The notes: generated by a model not told the origin, from the sequence alone. A stretch of 64,000 bases of DNA from Sympetrum striolatum (GCA_947579665.1 OX388350.1:30847393-30911392), one strand, 5' to 3'; shown: positions 25,301 to 36,664, counted from the first letter of the stretch. Made by a program: numbers and translations.

Positions 25301-27600
25301 ACGAATTCAGTGACGGAAGACTTTTAAGTTTATTCATTTAAAGAACTATACTTCCCGGTATAACAGCGAACTGCATAGTGCAAAACCTAGTATACCGTTG
25401 CTACCTGGTATACACACCAAATGGCAACTTTTTATTAGTAAATATATAAATTAAAGTAAGATAAATCAGCATGTTACATTTATACGTATCAATTGAAGAT
25501 ATCACAAATGTTGTAGCCAAAATTTTGTAGGAAAGTAAATTTAATTTACAAGGAATTGTAAATTTCAATTTTGTGTAAAGTGTAAATTTTGTTAAGAACA
25601 AGACAGCAATGCACTACGCATAAATTTAATTTATCGAATTTACGATAATCTTCTATATAATAGCGAACGGCATAGACGAAAAGTGAGGTAAATCAATAGA
25701 TCTATGTTGTCGATCTCGATCATCGATTAATGTACCAGCCTAACAATCCTAAGTACCAGCCTAATCCTGGTTGGGCATAATTGTTGTGCTGTGGTTTTTA
25801 AGAGTTCATTGCAAGTAAGGGTTTTTCGTAAATTCACCGAAATGGAGTCGAGATAATTACTATTTACATAAGTATCATTATTACGATTTAGAAATATTAA
25901 AAATTTTGTAGCTGAAGTTTTGAGAAAAAGTAGATCTGATCCAAAAGTGCCGTATATTTCCGCAGATAAGATGAGCTATAATTTGTCTTCAAAGTTTTAT
26001 AGATTTAGCAATAAATAGTATTAATAATATTAAATTATTCCAACAAAACCAGTCCCAAACCACCAATACCTTATGAATTTAGTTAGAACAGCGATTATCA
26101 TCTGAATAACAATACTGAAAGCGTACTTGAACTACTTATGTTCCACTCGAAATTTTTCCAAAGAACAAATTTTATTTTCTTGCAACTGATAGCACTGCCT
26201 TGTGATTGCTGCACTGATTCGGGCATACGGGTAATTCTTTTAATATTGTAACATAACTAAATAGTTTTAAATACATAGTTGAGTGATTCGTTTTATTTCA
26301 TAATAGTTTAAATTTATATAAATTTCAATCTATTTTTTATTATCTGTCCATTAAGTCGACCCCGGATTTTGGGAGCTTTTCTATGATTTAACTATTGTCC
26401 TACCTACGGAAATAAACGGCGTTTACTAACCAAACTTTACGAGAAATTCTTATTTCTTTTAGAGAGAAAGAATTAGCAACACTTGAATCAACTTCATTTC
26501 ACACAACAAATATCCGACAAATTAGATTCGGGTTAAGGATAAAAGCTATTCGCCATCAACTAGCCTCCCTTGTTCTCATTAGCTCGAAATTTATATCGAG
26601 CGATGAAACTGTAAGGATAACAGTAAAGGAGCTGCATTTAAGGAGGAAACCTCAAACGCTAGAACTCCTTGACGCGAGCTAATTGTTTGGAATGAAAGCG
26701 CTGTTGCCTGCAGCAATTTTTCCTCTCGGTTACTATTCCGCCGGCAAAGGAAGGCAATGAGACATACTCTGCTTCTCCGTTTGTCCCCCAGCATCCTTTG
26801 CGGTCCAAGGGGGGAGGGAGAGGGGTGGGGAAGGGATGGAGTACTGCGCAAATATCTTGGAACAACCATCAGAGAGGAGGTCCCTTTTATAATTTTCGAC
26901 TCTTGTCCTGCAATCGCATTTTTCGTCCAAACTACTCAAAAAGACTCCTTCTGTACGTAAACGAAAATAAGTACGGACAAGTACATTTTCCTCGAATATT
27001 TCGAGTGTTGCATTTCCTCACCATGCGAGCTCGGGTCGAAATATCGAGGTTTCAAAGGTATCCTGGCGATTACGTAATTTTTGGGGGTAAGTAAAATTCC
27101 GCAGGGAATTGCAGCTGTCTTAGGATCTGCAACTAGACGAATTGGAATCGTTCTTCTGCCATGCATTACTCGATTATTAAAGGTTCACCTCCCTTAATTT
27201 TCATGTCAAATACATTATTTCGCCTTGAGATTTATAACCGCATATTTAAGCTGATTTCCATTTTTCACCAGCTTGTTTATTATTAGGATCTTTTTTTTGT
27301 TTCAAATTCAATGTATTATTTGTTTGAAAGCGTTTTAGTAATGTAGGGATCTCTGGAGAGGTAAGGAAATATATATGTATGCAATAATATAATAATTACA
27401 TAGGAATTATCTGTAAATTATGCACGTTATATATGTTGTAGTGCTTATAACTAGTATTTATATATATAACATATATTAATAGTGCTTATGACTAGTATAT
27501 TTGTAGATTAAAAAATACTGCCGCCAGGCTTATAGCAGTTAACTGCTAATGATAATAATGATAGTGTACCATTAAATCGAATATAAATAAAATGGCAGCA
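22386..27600. other. AT-rich sequence with two small GC-rich islands, no gene called
   Basis: No gene recognised. GC-richer islands at about 23,370-23,820 and 26,690-26,900 hold overlapping frames on both strands (up to 98 codons) with unrecognised translations. 26,801-26,835 is strongly G-rich on the plus strand (GGGGGAGGGAGAGGGGTGGG) and could form unusual DNA structure. TAAGTCGACCCCGGATTTTG at about 26,355 resembles a transposon-end sequence of the type also seen near 41,450. The rest is featureless. Confidence 0.4.
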
Positions 27601-27680
27601 TTAAATCAGCTGACACATTGTTAAATAAAATTCTTTTAATAAACTCAATGGGGCAGCCGTCACTTTGTGGAATTCCATTA

Positions 27681-27777
27681 CTGGAAAAATTAAACACAAT
27701 GTATTCAATTCCACAACTTTTTAATTCCACTACACACAAAGTTGTGGAATTGAATACATTGTGTTTAATTTTTCCAG
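27681..27777. repeat. Perfect inverted repeat, 40-bp arms, 17-bp loop
   Basis: 27,681-27,720 and 27,738-27,777 are exact reverse complements over 40 bp, starting CTGGAAAAATTAAACACAAT. The spacer is 17 bp. Perfect arms imply recent origin or ongoing conversion. Upstream at 27,662, CACTTTGTGGAATTCC is a partial extra copy of the inner arm sequence. A hairpin RNA or cruciform could form. No target duplication was seen. Confidence 0.9.
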
Positions 27778-28679
27778 AAAATTCTTTTAATAAATACTAA
27801 TAATTTTATCGACTTTGATATGAAAGCACTGGAAAACACCTGACTACTGAATGACTATCACTCAAGACAGATTTCACATATCCAAGCTGAGAATAAGATT
27901 ACAACTATAGTCTAGCTGGACCAATTCTTTAATATGTCTGAAATAGCAGTAATTTTTTACCCTTCAATCTTACAATTAGACAACCCTTATATCCTGCGTA
28001 AGTATTTGTTAATATTCTCTCTGACATTTGGTTGAAAAAATTATACACTGTAGTGATAAAAGGAGCATTTGATTAATTACAGAGCTATGTGCCTGCTTCA
28101 ATTGAATATACATTTTAACATATCTTGCAAAGGCATTATGAACAGTCTCAAATATTAGTCTTATCTATTTCCGCGTTCTTTCTATTTTAAGAACGATAAG
28201 AAACATACAAAGGTTAAAAATCTCTGTAAGAGGATAATAATGTAACTCACAAAGTAGATATTGACGCATATGAAATCAGACGAGGATGCGTATGGAATCG
28301 ACGAAAAGAACACTGGAATAGCATCCGAAACACTATTGATCTGGCAGAACCTTCTTTGGGTCATTTACCTCTGAGTCATATGTATCTATAGTCATTAAAA
28401 AGATTATAATAATGCTAACCACGGTCAATAATGCAACATATGTTATCAACAAGGATATTTTAGATTAAAAAAGCGTTAAAGAGGAATACTACCTATATAA
28501 GAATATTAAATCATAGAAATAAAGTCACAAAAATATTTAATATTCGCGGAGTAATTAGAAAAAAATAGAATATTCCGCAAACATCTATTAGTATCTCTTG
28601 GGAGTAAATACATGGATGATGATGATGGTACAAAATAAATTGGATTACTTTAATGTTTTTCGTGGACCAAATCCTCATT

Positions 28680-28780
28680 CTTGAGATTTAATTTCGATTC
28701 TTGTGCTGTTTGAGCACACATTTTTGATCTTTCTTGAGATTTAATTTTGATTCTTGTGCTGTTTGAGCACACATTTTTGA
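28680..28780. repeat. Tandem duplication, period 53 bp
   Basis: CTTGAGATTTAATTT(C/T)GATTCTTGTGCTGTTTGAGCACACATTTTTGA is present at 28,680 and again at 28,733 with one substitution. TGTGCTGTTTGAGCACA inside each copy is itself a short inverted repeat. Confidence 0.85.
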
Positions 28781-28869
28781 CGTAGAACTCGCAAACAACG
28801 TGAAAGCGAAATTCTAGGAAACTGCAGTAGATCGTGCTTCCTGTAAATTCTAGCTAGGAATATCTATAG

Positions 28870-29350
28870 GTACATAAGGAATTACCTATCTTTAGAGCAG
28901 TAGGAAGAACGTCTTTCGCATGATGAATTTGAATCAGCTTATTTTCCTGTAATAGCTAACAAAGGAACAAGGAAACAAATAGATGCGAACCATTAAATAT
29001 GTTACGTTTCCGAGAAGTTAGGCAGCATATAATATGTATAAACATAGAAGTAACTTATTGTGCAGCAGTAGCAATAACGTCTTTCATACGGTAAATGTAA
29101 ATCAGTTTATTTCTCTTTACTATCTAACAAAAGAACAAGGAAACAAATAGATGTTAACCAATCGAATTTTTTATTTCTGAGAATTTGTACAGTATATAAT
29201 ATCTATAAACATGGAATAACGAGTTTGTACAGCAGTAGAAATAACGTCTTCATATGAAAGATGCAAAGTAGCTTATGTGTCTTCAGAGGCTAACACAAGG
29301 AACACGGAGACAAGTAGATGGGAACCATGAAAAATGTTTTATTTCCGAAA
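28870..29350. repeat. Diverged tandem array, period about 170 bp, three units
   Basis: Units are marked by AGCAGTAG(G/C/A)A(G/A)(A/T)AACGTCTT at about 28,894, 29,064 and 29,231. Each is followed by AACAA(G)GAAC.(A/C)GGA(A/G)ACAA(A/G)TAGATG, then an A(C/A)CAT or ACCAAT step and a TTTC(C/T)GA(G/A)AA stretch. Identity is about 70-80 percent by eye. No coding content. Confidence 0.75.
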
Positions 29351-29394
29351 AGTTGGGCAATAGACAAATAGGGAATAGACAACCAAGGACTAGT

Positions 29395-29730
29395 AGGTAG
29401 CTAGCGGAATAGGTTGAATTTTCAGATCCCATTACACTTTAAAACATACGAGCATAAATAAATCAGCCGCATTTAAGTTGGGCAGCGTATGATGTGAATT
29501 GACAGCATAAATATAGGGGATAACTAGCGGAATAGGTTGGATTTACTGTATTCCAGATCCCAATACACTTTAAATCATGAGCGCATAAATAAATCAGACG
29601 CATTCAAGTTGGGCAGCATATGATGTGAATGAACAGCATAGAGATACAAGATAAATAGCTGAATTGGTTAGATTGGTTAGGTTGATCCTACTTCGAATCA
29701 CACTCGCATATAAACAAATCAGCTGCATTT
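29395..29730. repeat. Diverged tandem array, period about 120-135 bp, three units
   Basis: Units start (C)TAGC(G/T)GAAT(A/T)GGTT at about 29,400, 29,522 and 29,655. The first two continue through CAGATCCCA(T/A)TACACTTTAAA, a CATAAATAAATCAG motif and TTGGGCAGC(G/A)TATGATGTGAAT; the third keeps only parts. It follows the 170-bp array directly and shares the word TTGGGCA with it. Confidence 0.7.
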
Positions 29731-29779
29731 CAACAAACGAGTCTGATAATTATCGTCATGGCTCACGACCCAAAGATAG

Positions 29780-30340
29780 GTATCGCTCCGTTGTATATCA
29801 CGCCAAAGAAAACCCCTTAATGTGGACACAAGGGTGCAGGGATGGAAAGATGAGAGAGTGTCGAGAAAGAGCGAGAGACGGGTTAAAGGGTGCAGAGGGT
29901 GTGGGGAGCCGGAGAGGAAGGCGACGGGAGAGTGGAAGGGCTACAGAGTGGCGCAGGGAACGGGTGCGGTCTCTTCGGCAATGCGGATGCCGCCGTCCCA
30001 TCCCCTCCCCGCGGCACCCGATCCTCCCCTTGCCCGCATCCCTCGCTCCCCTTCAGGATTGGATAATCGAGTCGGCAAACGGACGGTGAGGGAGCGTGTA
30101 TAAAAAGGGCTTTAGTCTTCTCTTTCCTTCCACTTTCCTTCTCGATGGCCCGATATATATCGACGCGGGGAAAAATGCAGCGATGCCGCGGATGGATTGG
30201 GAACGTCTTTCGAGGAAGGATGATCGTGTTTTTCCGCTTTTCGGGGCGATTCGATTAATAAATGCGGCGAACGTTTCCGCGATCAGTATTGCTTTATCCA
30301 CGATAAATGTAGGGGGTGGCGAAAATTGATTCGTCACGAT
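29780..30340. other. GC/CpG-rich island, possible regulatory region
   Basis: Strongly GC-rich and CpG-rich, purine-rich on the plus strand at 29,830-29,960 and C-rich at 29,990-30,055. Frames of 67-141 codons are open on both strands and mutually overlapping. The 141-codon frame (29,664-30,089) is mostly R, G and E from the purine-rich stretch and is not a credible protein. The island ends with the TATA-like box annotated separately. Confidence 0.4.
30097..30126 (+). promoter_or_regulatory. TATA-like core promoter candidate
   Basis: GTATAAAAAGGGC at about 30,098-30,110 is a strong TATA-box match embedded in a GC-rich island. It is followed by TTAGTC and a polypyrimidine run CTTCTCTTTCCTTCC, which could serve as an initiator. 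The first ATG downstream (30,145) opens a frame of only about 40 codons. Chance occurrence in AT-rich DNA is possible, although the local context is GC-rich. Confidence 0.3.
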
Positions 30341-30762
30341 TTTGTCTAACCCATCCGAGTAGTATTTACTTATCCGGCCTAGTTTTGCAGCAGGCCTTCA
30401 TTATTATTATATTGTAAGACATTCCTGCAGATATACCATGAGCCTGGTCACAAGGTCATTACATTACATGTGAAATAAATACATAGGAAATCAAGTGGAA
30501 TTCATACGTTAGAAACATAACCTATATGATAGATGTATAGGAAATACGCAACATAAAATAATGTAATACAAAAAACATCGAATGATAAAAACAATAATCG
30601 GAAACGATAGCTTGATATTTGAAAAAATTACAGTCTTTTCCAGTTTGAAAGGGAAAGGGAAGAAATTCTATGTTTTAAATTTACATTTGATGTAATATAC
30701 TGTAAAAATAAAATACATTACTGTAGTTATATTCGTGTAGTATTCATGTATAAGTAACAACG

Positions 30763-30950
30763 CAAAAAACACGTATAACTTTACCACAATATATAAGTTA
30801 TACCACGACCATGGTTTCCTTTCATTCCTCTCATTTTAACATGCACACTGTGTTGGATACGTCTACGAATCTGATGATGGCCAAAAGGGTCGAAAAACTA
30901 GTCGTGAAATAAATTATATATTGTAGTAAATTTATACGCGCTTTCTTCCT
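30763..30950. mobile_element. Palindromic MITE (TTTACCACAATATATAA family)
   Basis: The left arm ACTTTACCACAATATATAAG, running into TTATACCACGACCATGG, pairs with right-arm sequence AGTCGTGAAATAAATTATAT then ATTGTAGTAAATTTATACG. Terminal inverted repeats are about 50 bp at about 75-80 percent. The centre carries GATGATGGCCAAAAGGGTCG. The words TTACCAC and CACGACCATGGTTTC are shared with the insertion at 4.8 kb, suggesting related elements. No ORF. Confidence 0.6.
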
Positions 30951-32235
30951 TATTCTTTATACCTTCCAAGAACTCAAAAAACGAGGAAAATTGCTAGAAA
31001 AGCTAATTTCTAGAACCGATGATGGCCTAAACCAGTAAAAATAAAAATTCTAATTTAGAACCGACCAAGTCTTATTTCCATAACGTCTTGATAATTGCTA
31101 GGACTGACGACAAAACAAAAGCAATTCCAAAAAGTGATACTTACCACACCAAGGGTTTAAGAATCATTTCCAAGTAATATTTTGTTATTCTCTGCAGATA
31201 AAGTTTACGCTTAAAAGGGATAAAGTTCACGCTCCGCATCTATACATCTGCGAGACAAACTACGCTATCAATGCGGGTAAAATCTGGAATCATTCGGATT
31301 TCGAATTTTAATAACGCTGATATTTTTTAATCGCCACATTTCTTATTGCACCACAGCAAGTAAATATTTATGTCATAGCTAACTGAGTAATACCTATAAT
31401 CTATTCAAACGTCAACATCATATCAATACTCTGCCATCTGGTAGGAAATTTGTGAAGGAAAATGGTAGCAATAGTCCTTCTGGTGTGATTCTTATTCTAG
31501 TTGCTTCTTCGAGTGATCCTAGTTGCTTAAGTTAAATGGAAGTGCTATTGATATATTTATTAATAATGTACCATAACTTGCGCTGAAATTCCTGATAAGA
31601 TTAACAAAAGATGATATTATAATTTCTGAGACTGATTTTTTGACCACGAAACACTCGCGGAATGATTGAATAACTAATGATTGAATGAAAAGTTAGTCCC
31701 TAAGCTCTTCCCTTTGTGTGTTCATTCACACGATCATAGAATGCAATGTCTGATAAATACAGTCATATGATAAAATCCTACACGAAATGAGGTGCAATTA
31801 TAGCATGCTTATTTCACAAACATTCTGATGATTATTTACTTCCTTATATGCATATTCTTTTCGCTCTTCTACACTCAAAATCTGATAAATATAATTTGAG
31901 ATTGCATATAACATGTTAATTGGGCTACATGTATAGCATACATATTTTATAAACGTGCAGATGATTCTTCTCTTCCTGACAAGAAGGTTATTTTCTCATT
32001 CCAAGCTATATCTTCTTCTAAATGGCCCACAAATAACGGAGCCATTTTCCCCAACCTTTTACTCTGCCTTTTCTCGCTGCGGGTGTCCTGCGGTGATTCT
32101 ACGTAATCAATACTAACCTCGGTTTTAACCCCACAAAATAACTCTTTTGAACCTTTGCTCAAAACCCGCTTTCAATCTCCAACGATTTTGAACAAAACGA
32201 CCGAAAAAGTCTAACCTCGCTCCTGAATATTAAAA
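30951..32235. other. AT-rich sequence without recognisable gene
   Basis: Only a 71-codon minus-strand frame at 31,947-32,162 stands out. Its translation is compositionally plausible but matches no family I know. No repeat structure was seen. Confidence 0.4.
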
Positions 32236-32239
32236 GTCT

Positions 32240-32610
32240 GTCTTTGTTTATTCCTCCAAAGCGATCCCGAAATCTCTTTTATCCATTCCGCTTTACACCC
32301 TATCTTCTCTCCGCTCATACGTCACTACTCTTCCCACTTCGTCCAGGTACTAACCTCCCATTAACTCCTTTTTATCGTCTACTCTTCTTCCGCTTGTTTT
32401 GCCATGTCTCCGTCACCTTCTTTCGGGAGTTACCCTCGTATATAAGTCAATCGCAGATCCTCCACATCAACTTCCCCTCTCTCTGCATCTCCCTTTTCCC
32501 CTTTTATTCATTCTCTCTAATTCTTTCTCCCTCTGTTTGCCTCGATCAACGTCTTTGCTCTTCCTCATTCTAAATCTCCCCTCCTATGGTTTTCGATCCT
32601 GAGTTTCCGT
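32240..32610. other. Pyrimidine-rich tract on the plus strand
   Basis: About 370 bp with strong C+T skew, made of runs such as CTCTTCCCACTTCGTCC and CCCCTCTCTCTGCATCTCCC. The 109- and 67-codon frames here are rich in L, F, S and P because of the skew and are not taken as genes. A similar tract lies at 33,530-33,850, on the other side of the degraded retrotransposon. Confidence 0.5.
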
Positions 32611-32654
32611 CATTTCTTATGCATCCCAAATGTGGCACATTAATTTATGTTATT

Positions 32655-33060
32655 TGTTTATTATATACTGGTCTTGATGAAGGAAACAGGGAAAGATTGC
32701 TCAGATCCCTAGTTTGTAGAGTTTAGCTTTATGAGTGTGAAACATGGACCTTAAGAAAGGAAGAAGTCGACGTTTAGAATTTCGAGATTTGGGTGCAGCG
32801 TAAAATGGAAAAAGTAAGTTGAGTTGATAGTAAAACAAACACGGAGGTGTTAGGGATGGTTGGGCTTTGATTTAGGTGATTAAGTATGGACATAGGAAAT
32901 GGGTGGGTCAAATATTGAGGGGAGAGGGATTGGTGAAGAGATAGTCGAGGGTGGAGTTCAGAGGAAAAAACAGAGGGGAAGAGAAAGACAAAATATGTTG
33001 GATAACATAAGGGGTGGGGTTAGCTATAAGAGAATTAAGAAGTTTACGTATGATACAAAT
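32655..33060 (+). pseudogene. Degraded non-LTR retrotransposon ORF, C-terminal tail
   Basis: Plus-strand translations, pieced together across stops, show the order typical of the end of RTE-like endonuclease/reverse-transcriptase ORFs. First comes a block reading YECETWTLRKEEV, then EIWVQRKMEKVSW, then NTEVLGMVG. After these come G.GWV.IL.GEG and a basic segment RGRERQNMLDNIRGG. The intact element at 48.6-51.5 kb has equivalents: TYGSETWVL, WAGHIARR and a basic RPRRRPMDRW segment. The present copy belongs to a different subfamily by sequence. Several in-frame stops show that it is inactive. Nothing of the endonuclease or catalytic palm is visible upstream, so this is a 5'-truncated copy. Confidence 0.75.
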
Positions 33061-33529
33061 ATACAATTGATATGTATATACATATATATTTGTTTTTATA
33101 CTTTTGTAATGTAATTAAAATAAACGAAAAGCGAAATACCGCATAAATTCATATAATCGCTGGCAGGAGTTTTAAATACCCAGAGCTGCGTATCTTTGTA
33201 TGTGAAATTTTCACTTTTTTCACCACCCACAAAACAATCCATATTTATCTTTAAAAGGTAAAAAATGTTGACTTTCTTTACAAAGATATATATAAAAATT
33301 AAATAGAAGTATTAAGCCCTCGTGTGTGACATATCCAAAAGCTTAAATACAATTTATAATGGCTCCTGTGTCATAGATATACCCGCTAGCTATTGCAAGA
33401 GGTTCAGCCCAAGCCAAATTTAATTATATCTGCAAGAAAGAGAATTAATAACATTTCTATTCTAAAACTAACATTTCATTTTCCCTATTTTCGCATATTC
33501 AACTTAATTAATATATCCGCTCCTTTATC
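33061..33529. other. AT-rich sequence without recognisable gene
   Basis: The start may be the 3' untranslated tail of the degraded retrotransposon. I see no poly-A or terminal repeat that defines its end. Confidence 0.4.
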
Positions 33530-33855
33530 AACGTGATTCTCAAATCCCTTCTTCGTAAGGTTATTCCTGAATTCATCCTTCTCCACACGTTCCCATTCTT
33601 CTTCTTCTCCTCTTTATCTCTCCTCCCTCCCCATTTCTCAATCCATTTCAGATTCCTTAATCCCCTCGTTTATTTCCCTTCATCTGTCCCCACGCTTCCT
33701 CCATATATCCTTCCCATCTACGCCCAACTCAATATCTACTGCTTTCAAAGCTTGTCCCTTTTTTATACCTATTCCCGATTCTTTCTTATCCCTTATTCTC
33801 TATTTTCCAATCCTCTCGGTCTGCGTAAAGTCCTCTTTTATATTCTGTATTCGTA
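33530..33855. other. Second pyrimidine-rich tract on the plus strand
   Basis: Strong C+T skew (CTTCTTCTTCTCCTC, CTCCTCCCTCCCCATTTCTC) like 32,240-32,610. The 107-codon frame across it is an F/L/P/S-rich product of the skew. The two tracts could not be aligned base by base by eye, so common descent is unproven. Confidence 0.45.
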
Positions 33856-34283
33856 AGTAGGTTTTAACTCATGCATTTGCGTAACTACGTATGTCTTACA
33901 GTATTAAGCATCAAATTACAAGTGTACCCCCGATAAGTATTACGGGTCTTAAGTTCACTTTTTACATAAATGTACATCATTAAAATATATATACAGGATT
34001 GAATCCAGGTGGTTTTTCAAAACAAAATCGCTTTAAACGTAAATTAATAATAATTTAATATAAATATTTCGTATCCCTTAACCATAATCTTTATGAGCCT
34101 GAATTCTATGTGTATTTTTACGGAAAAACGCATGAGCTTACAGTCAACAATCACCTTGGTCGTCAGGGGGACTGGTTGTTTATCAAGGCGCAATTTTCTA
34201 TAATCTTCTTATATTTTGCCATATTCCTCGTAATTTCGATTCAAACGGTATATTCCACAACAAAAATAATAACCCGTGTTTTT

Positions 34284-34399
34284 AAGGAAAGGGTTGAGGT
34301 GACTTTGAACATAAGGGCGTGCACCCAGGAAAATTCCTAAGGAAAAACGGAAAACCCCGGCTCTGTCAGACTTTTTTCAAGTCCGTTCTTCCTTGGGAA
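34284..34399. mobile_element. Palindromic tRNA-like element, centre-deleted copy C
   Basis: The left arm GGAAAGGGTTGAGGTGACTT, with ATAAGGGCGTGCACCCAGG, runs directly into the right arm GTCAGACTTTTTTCAAGTCC. Both arms match copies A and B, but the tRNA-like units and centre are almost gone. A 116-bp remnant, like copy D at 37.6 kb. Confidence 0.7.
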
Positions 34400-34878
34400 C
34401 CTGTGTTTAATTTTACTTCCTTTAGTACCTGTATTGATTTCCTATGACCAATAGTTGTGATTTGAATTTGCAAACGAAGAAAGTCCAGCAAGACATGAAA
34501 TGAACCTTACGTGCATTTCTTATGGAAGCCTTTCGGAATGTACTGGAGTCGAAGAGATTGACAGTGAAACTAAGCAAACTATAACTAGCAATACATGAAT
34601 GGCTTTAAATTCGTTCTTTCTCATCTTTTTAATGGAAATAAAGGTTAATAGACACGCGTAGCAGTTAATAACAAATTAAATACGCAATGAGAACGAAAAT
34701 GTACGCTAAATATATATTAAATATTTATTATATATATTTAGATAAGGATAAAGTTGGGAAATTCCTAAAAGTATATCAAATCCTCAAATTTAGAAGTGAT
34801 GGACAACGCAAAATTTTTCTAAAATAAATGTGAGGTAGAGATGTCAAAACATTGAAATGTGAGGTAAATGTAATTGTT
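34400..34878. other. AT-rich sequence without recognisable gene
   Basis: I see nothing beyond A/T-rich unique sequence. Confidence 0.45.
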
Positions 34879-35225
34879 AGGTATTCTTCGCGTATTTACG
34901 TAAGTGTATGTTACACACTAAAATGTATGTAATAGTAGAAGAAACAGATGCTACCAAGCATATCCAGTCCTTTAAATTAAACAGTAGAAAATGAAAAATT
35001 ATTTAAAATACATGCAAGTTAAATGAAGTGGTTACAGTATTCTTAAAAGTGGTTCCACAGCTTAGGTAATTTCGCACATTGTCTTCCACCGGGAATCGAA
35101 CCCAGGACCGCTTTCACCAAAGCTGAATCATCTAGATTACCCAGGGGACCTAAGTTTAATTTTCGAGGTATTCTTCGCATATTTTCAAGAGTGTATGTTG
35201 CACGTTAAAATGCATGTAATAGAAA
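34879..35225. repeat. Spaced direct repeat, offset 287 bp, around a SINE
   Basis: AGGTATTCTTCGC(G/A)TAT at 34,879 and 35,166, each followed by GTGTATGTT(A/G)CAC and AAAATG(T/C)ATGTAATAG, form a direct repeat of about 60 bp. The SINE at 35,040-35,144 lies between them. This is either an old tandem duplication invaded by the SINE or two copies of a longer repeat. Confidence 0.6.
35040..35144 (-). mobile_element. tRNA-derived SINE, most complete copy of its family here
   Basis: Minus strand: an A-box-like GGGTAATCTAGATGATTCAGC, then AAAGCGGTCC, then B-box GGGTTCGATTCCC, then the body ATGTGCGAAATTACCTAAGC and a tail with CCACTTTTAAGAATACT. Related pieces are at 4,988-5,095 (plus) and 17,906-17,952 (minus). 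The A-to-B box spacing fits a pol III internal promoter. Confidence 0.65.
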
Positions 35226-36060
35226 CTCGCAACTGTAATTACTAACCCCAAAAACTAACCATCTGTACCTTAAGTTGCGGCATTAAACTTTACCATGCTT
35301 TCCCCAAGAAAGCAGACTCGAACAAAGCTTCGCATTAGCGTCCAACATTCTGACAACATGAATTCGGTTTCCTGAAAACTCTCCGACTCATCCGAGATGA
35401 AAGGCAACTCCAGTTTTATCTCAGACACAAGGCAAGGAGGGAAAGTTTGCCACTCTTGCGACTAGAATTTCCATGTAATCTTTCGGCTGAAGTGATATTT
35501 AATTTTCGAACGCACCCTCGTGTCATGCATGAGTGCATTTCCATCTCCCGTCAAGAAAGTATTTCTTCCGCCTTTTTCTTTCTGCACCGCATTATTCGAT
35601 TTCCTTCCCTTTCCATCTTTCCCTTCCAACTTTCCGAACGCCCTTCTCCACATCCGCAGTTGACCTTTAGATATCCGACAATTCCTTTGTGTCTCTTTCT
35701 ACAGCTGTCACGGTACAACTTCTTTTGTAGGCTTTGCTGGCCCGTCTGGATTAGCCACGTCTAGCAAACTCTTTCTCCATGGAGTCACTCAATTTTCGGA
35801 GTGATATTAACCTTCGTGAGCTTTTAGCAACTTCACTGATCCGAAAAGCATTTCGCGTATTATATTTTTATAAGAAATGGGAATGCAAAATGATATATTA
35901 TAATAATACAATAGTACAAACGTATCTGAAACACGAGTTTATAAATTTTTCGCCTGAAACGCTAAGCAAAAATTTTCTTTTATCGATCGCAAAGAATCTT
36001 ATCAGTTATCGATGGTTCCTATAAAATAATTTCATCATATTCTAGAGAAAAGGGTTTGGG
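35226..36060. other. Sequence without recognisable gene
   Basis: A C/T-skewed patch at 35,520-35,720 gives a 105-codon plus-strand frame (35,447-35,764) without known motifs. The 81-codon frame at 35,779-36,024 is also unrecognised. Confidence 0.4.
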
Positions 36061-36064
36061 TAAA

Positions 36065-36405
36065 TTTGCACGTAAAGGTTTACACCTAGGAAAAATTCTA
36101 AGGAGAAACGGACTTATAAAAGTCTGACGAGACCGGGAATCTAACCCAACCTTTAACCATCTATACTATCCGCCCCGGGATAGCTGAGTTTGGATACGTT
36201 TGTGAGTGTGCACTCAGGATAATTCTAAAGGAGAAAGAGTGTTGAAAAACGACTAACGGGATTGGCAATCCAACCCGGCCTTTTACCAACTAAGCTATCC
36301 GGTCAAGGATAGCTTAAATGGTCAAAGCAGTTCCCGGATAGAAAAAGATTCCAGGTTCGGTTCCCGGCCCCGTTAGACTTTTTACAAGTCTGTTTCTCCT
36401 TGGGA
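36065..36405. mobile_element. Rearranged cluster of three tRNA-like units of the palindromic family
   Basis: Two units lie on the minus strand (about 36,065-36,181 and 36,205-36,305) and one on the plus strand (about 36,306-36,405). The minus units show GTCTGACGAGACCGGGAATC and ACTAACGGGATTGGCAATCC, each with an A-box-like complement such as ACCATCTATACTATCCG. The plus unit has A-box TAGCTTAAATGGTCAAAGC and B-box GGTTCGGTTCCC, then GTTAGACTTTTTACAAGTC. It appears to be an old copy of the palindromic element with one arm duplicated. Confidence 0.65.
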
Positions 36406-36664
36406 TTCAACATATTCATTTAAAATTGAAAAATTTATAAAGATTCTTGGCGGTTATCGATTATAAACGCGAAAAAGGTTGCAAAATGTGTACAAACTTA
36501 TACGTATTTCATGTATTTTGATTACACGTTTTGATTTTTTATTTGTTTTTAATATTCAGCCTATTGAATCAAGCATTTAAGCAAAACTTTATCACACCCT
36601 TCTTCCTCAGAAACAACCTCTTTATTTGAACATTTTAATGATTGCCGATGAAAAGCTGAATTAA

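Noticed and set aside
29664..30089. 141-codon plus-strand ORF
   Set aside because: Arg/Gly/Glu-rich product of a purine-rich GC island, with competing frames on the other strand and no recognised domain.
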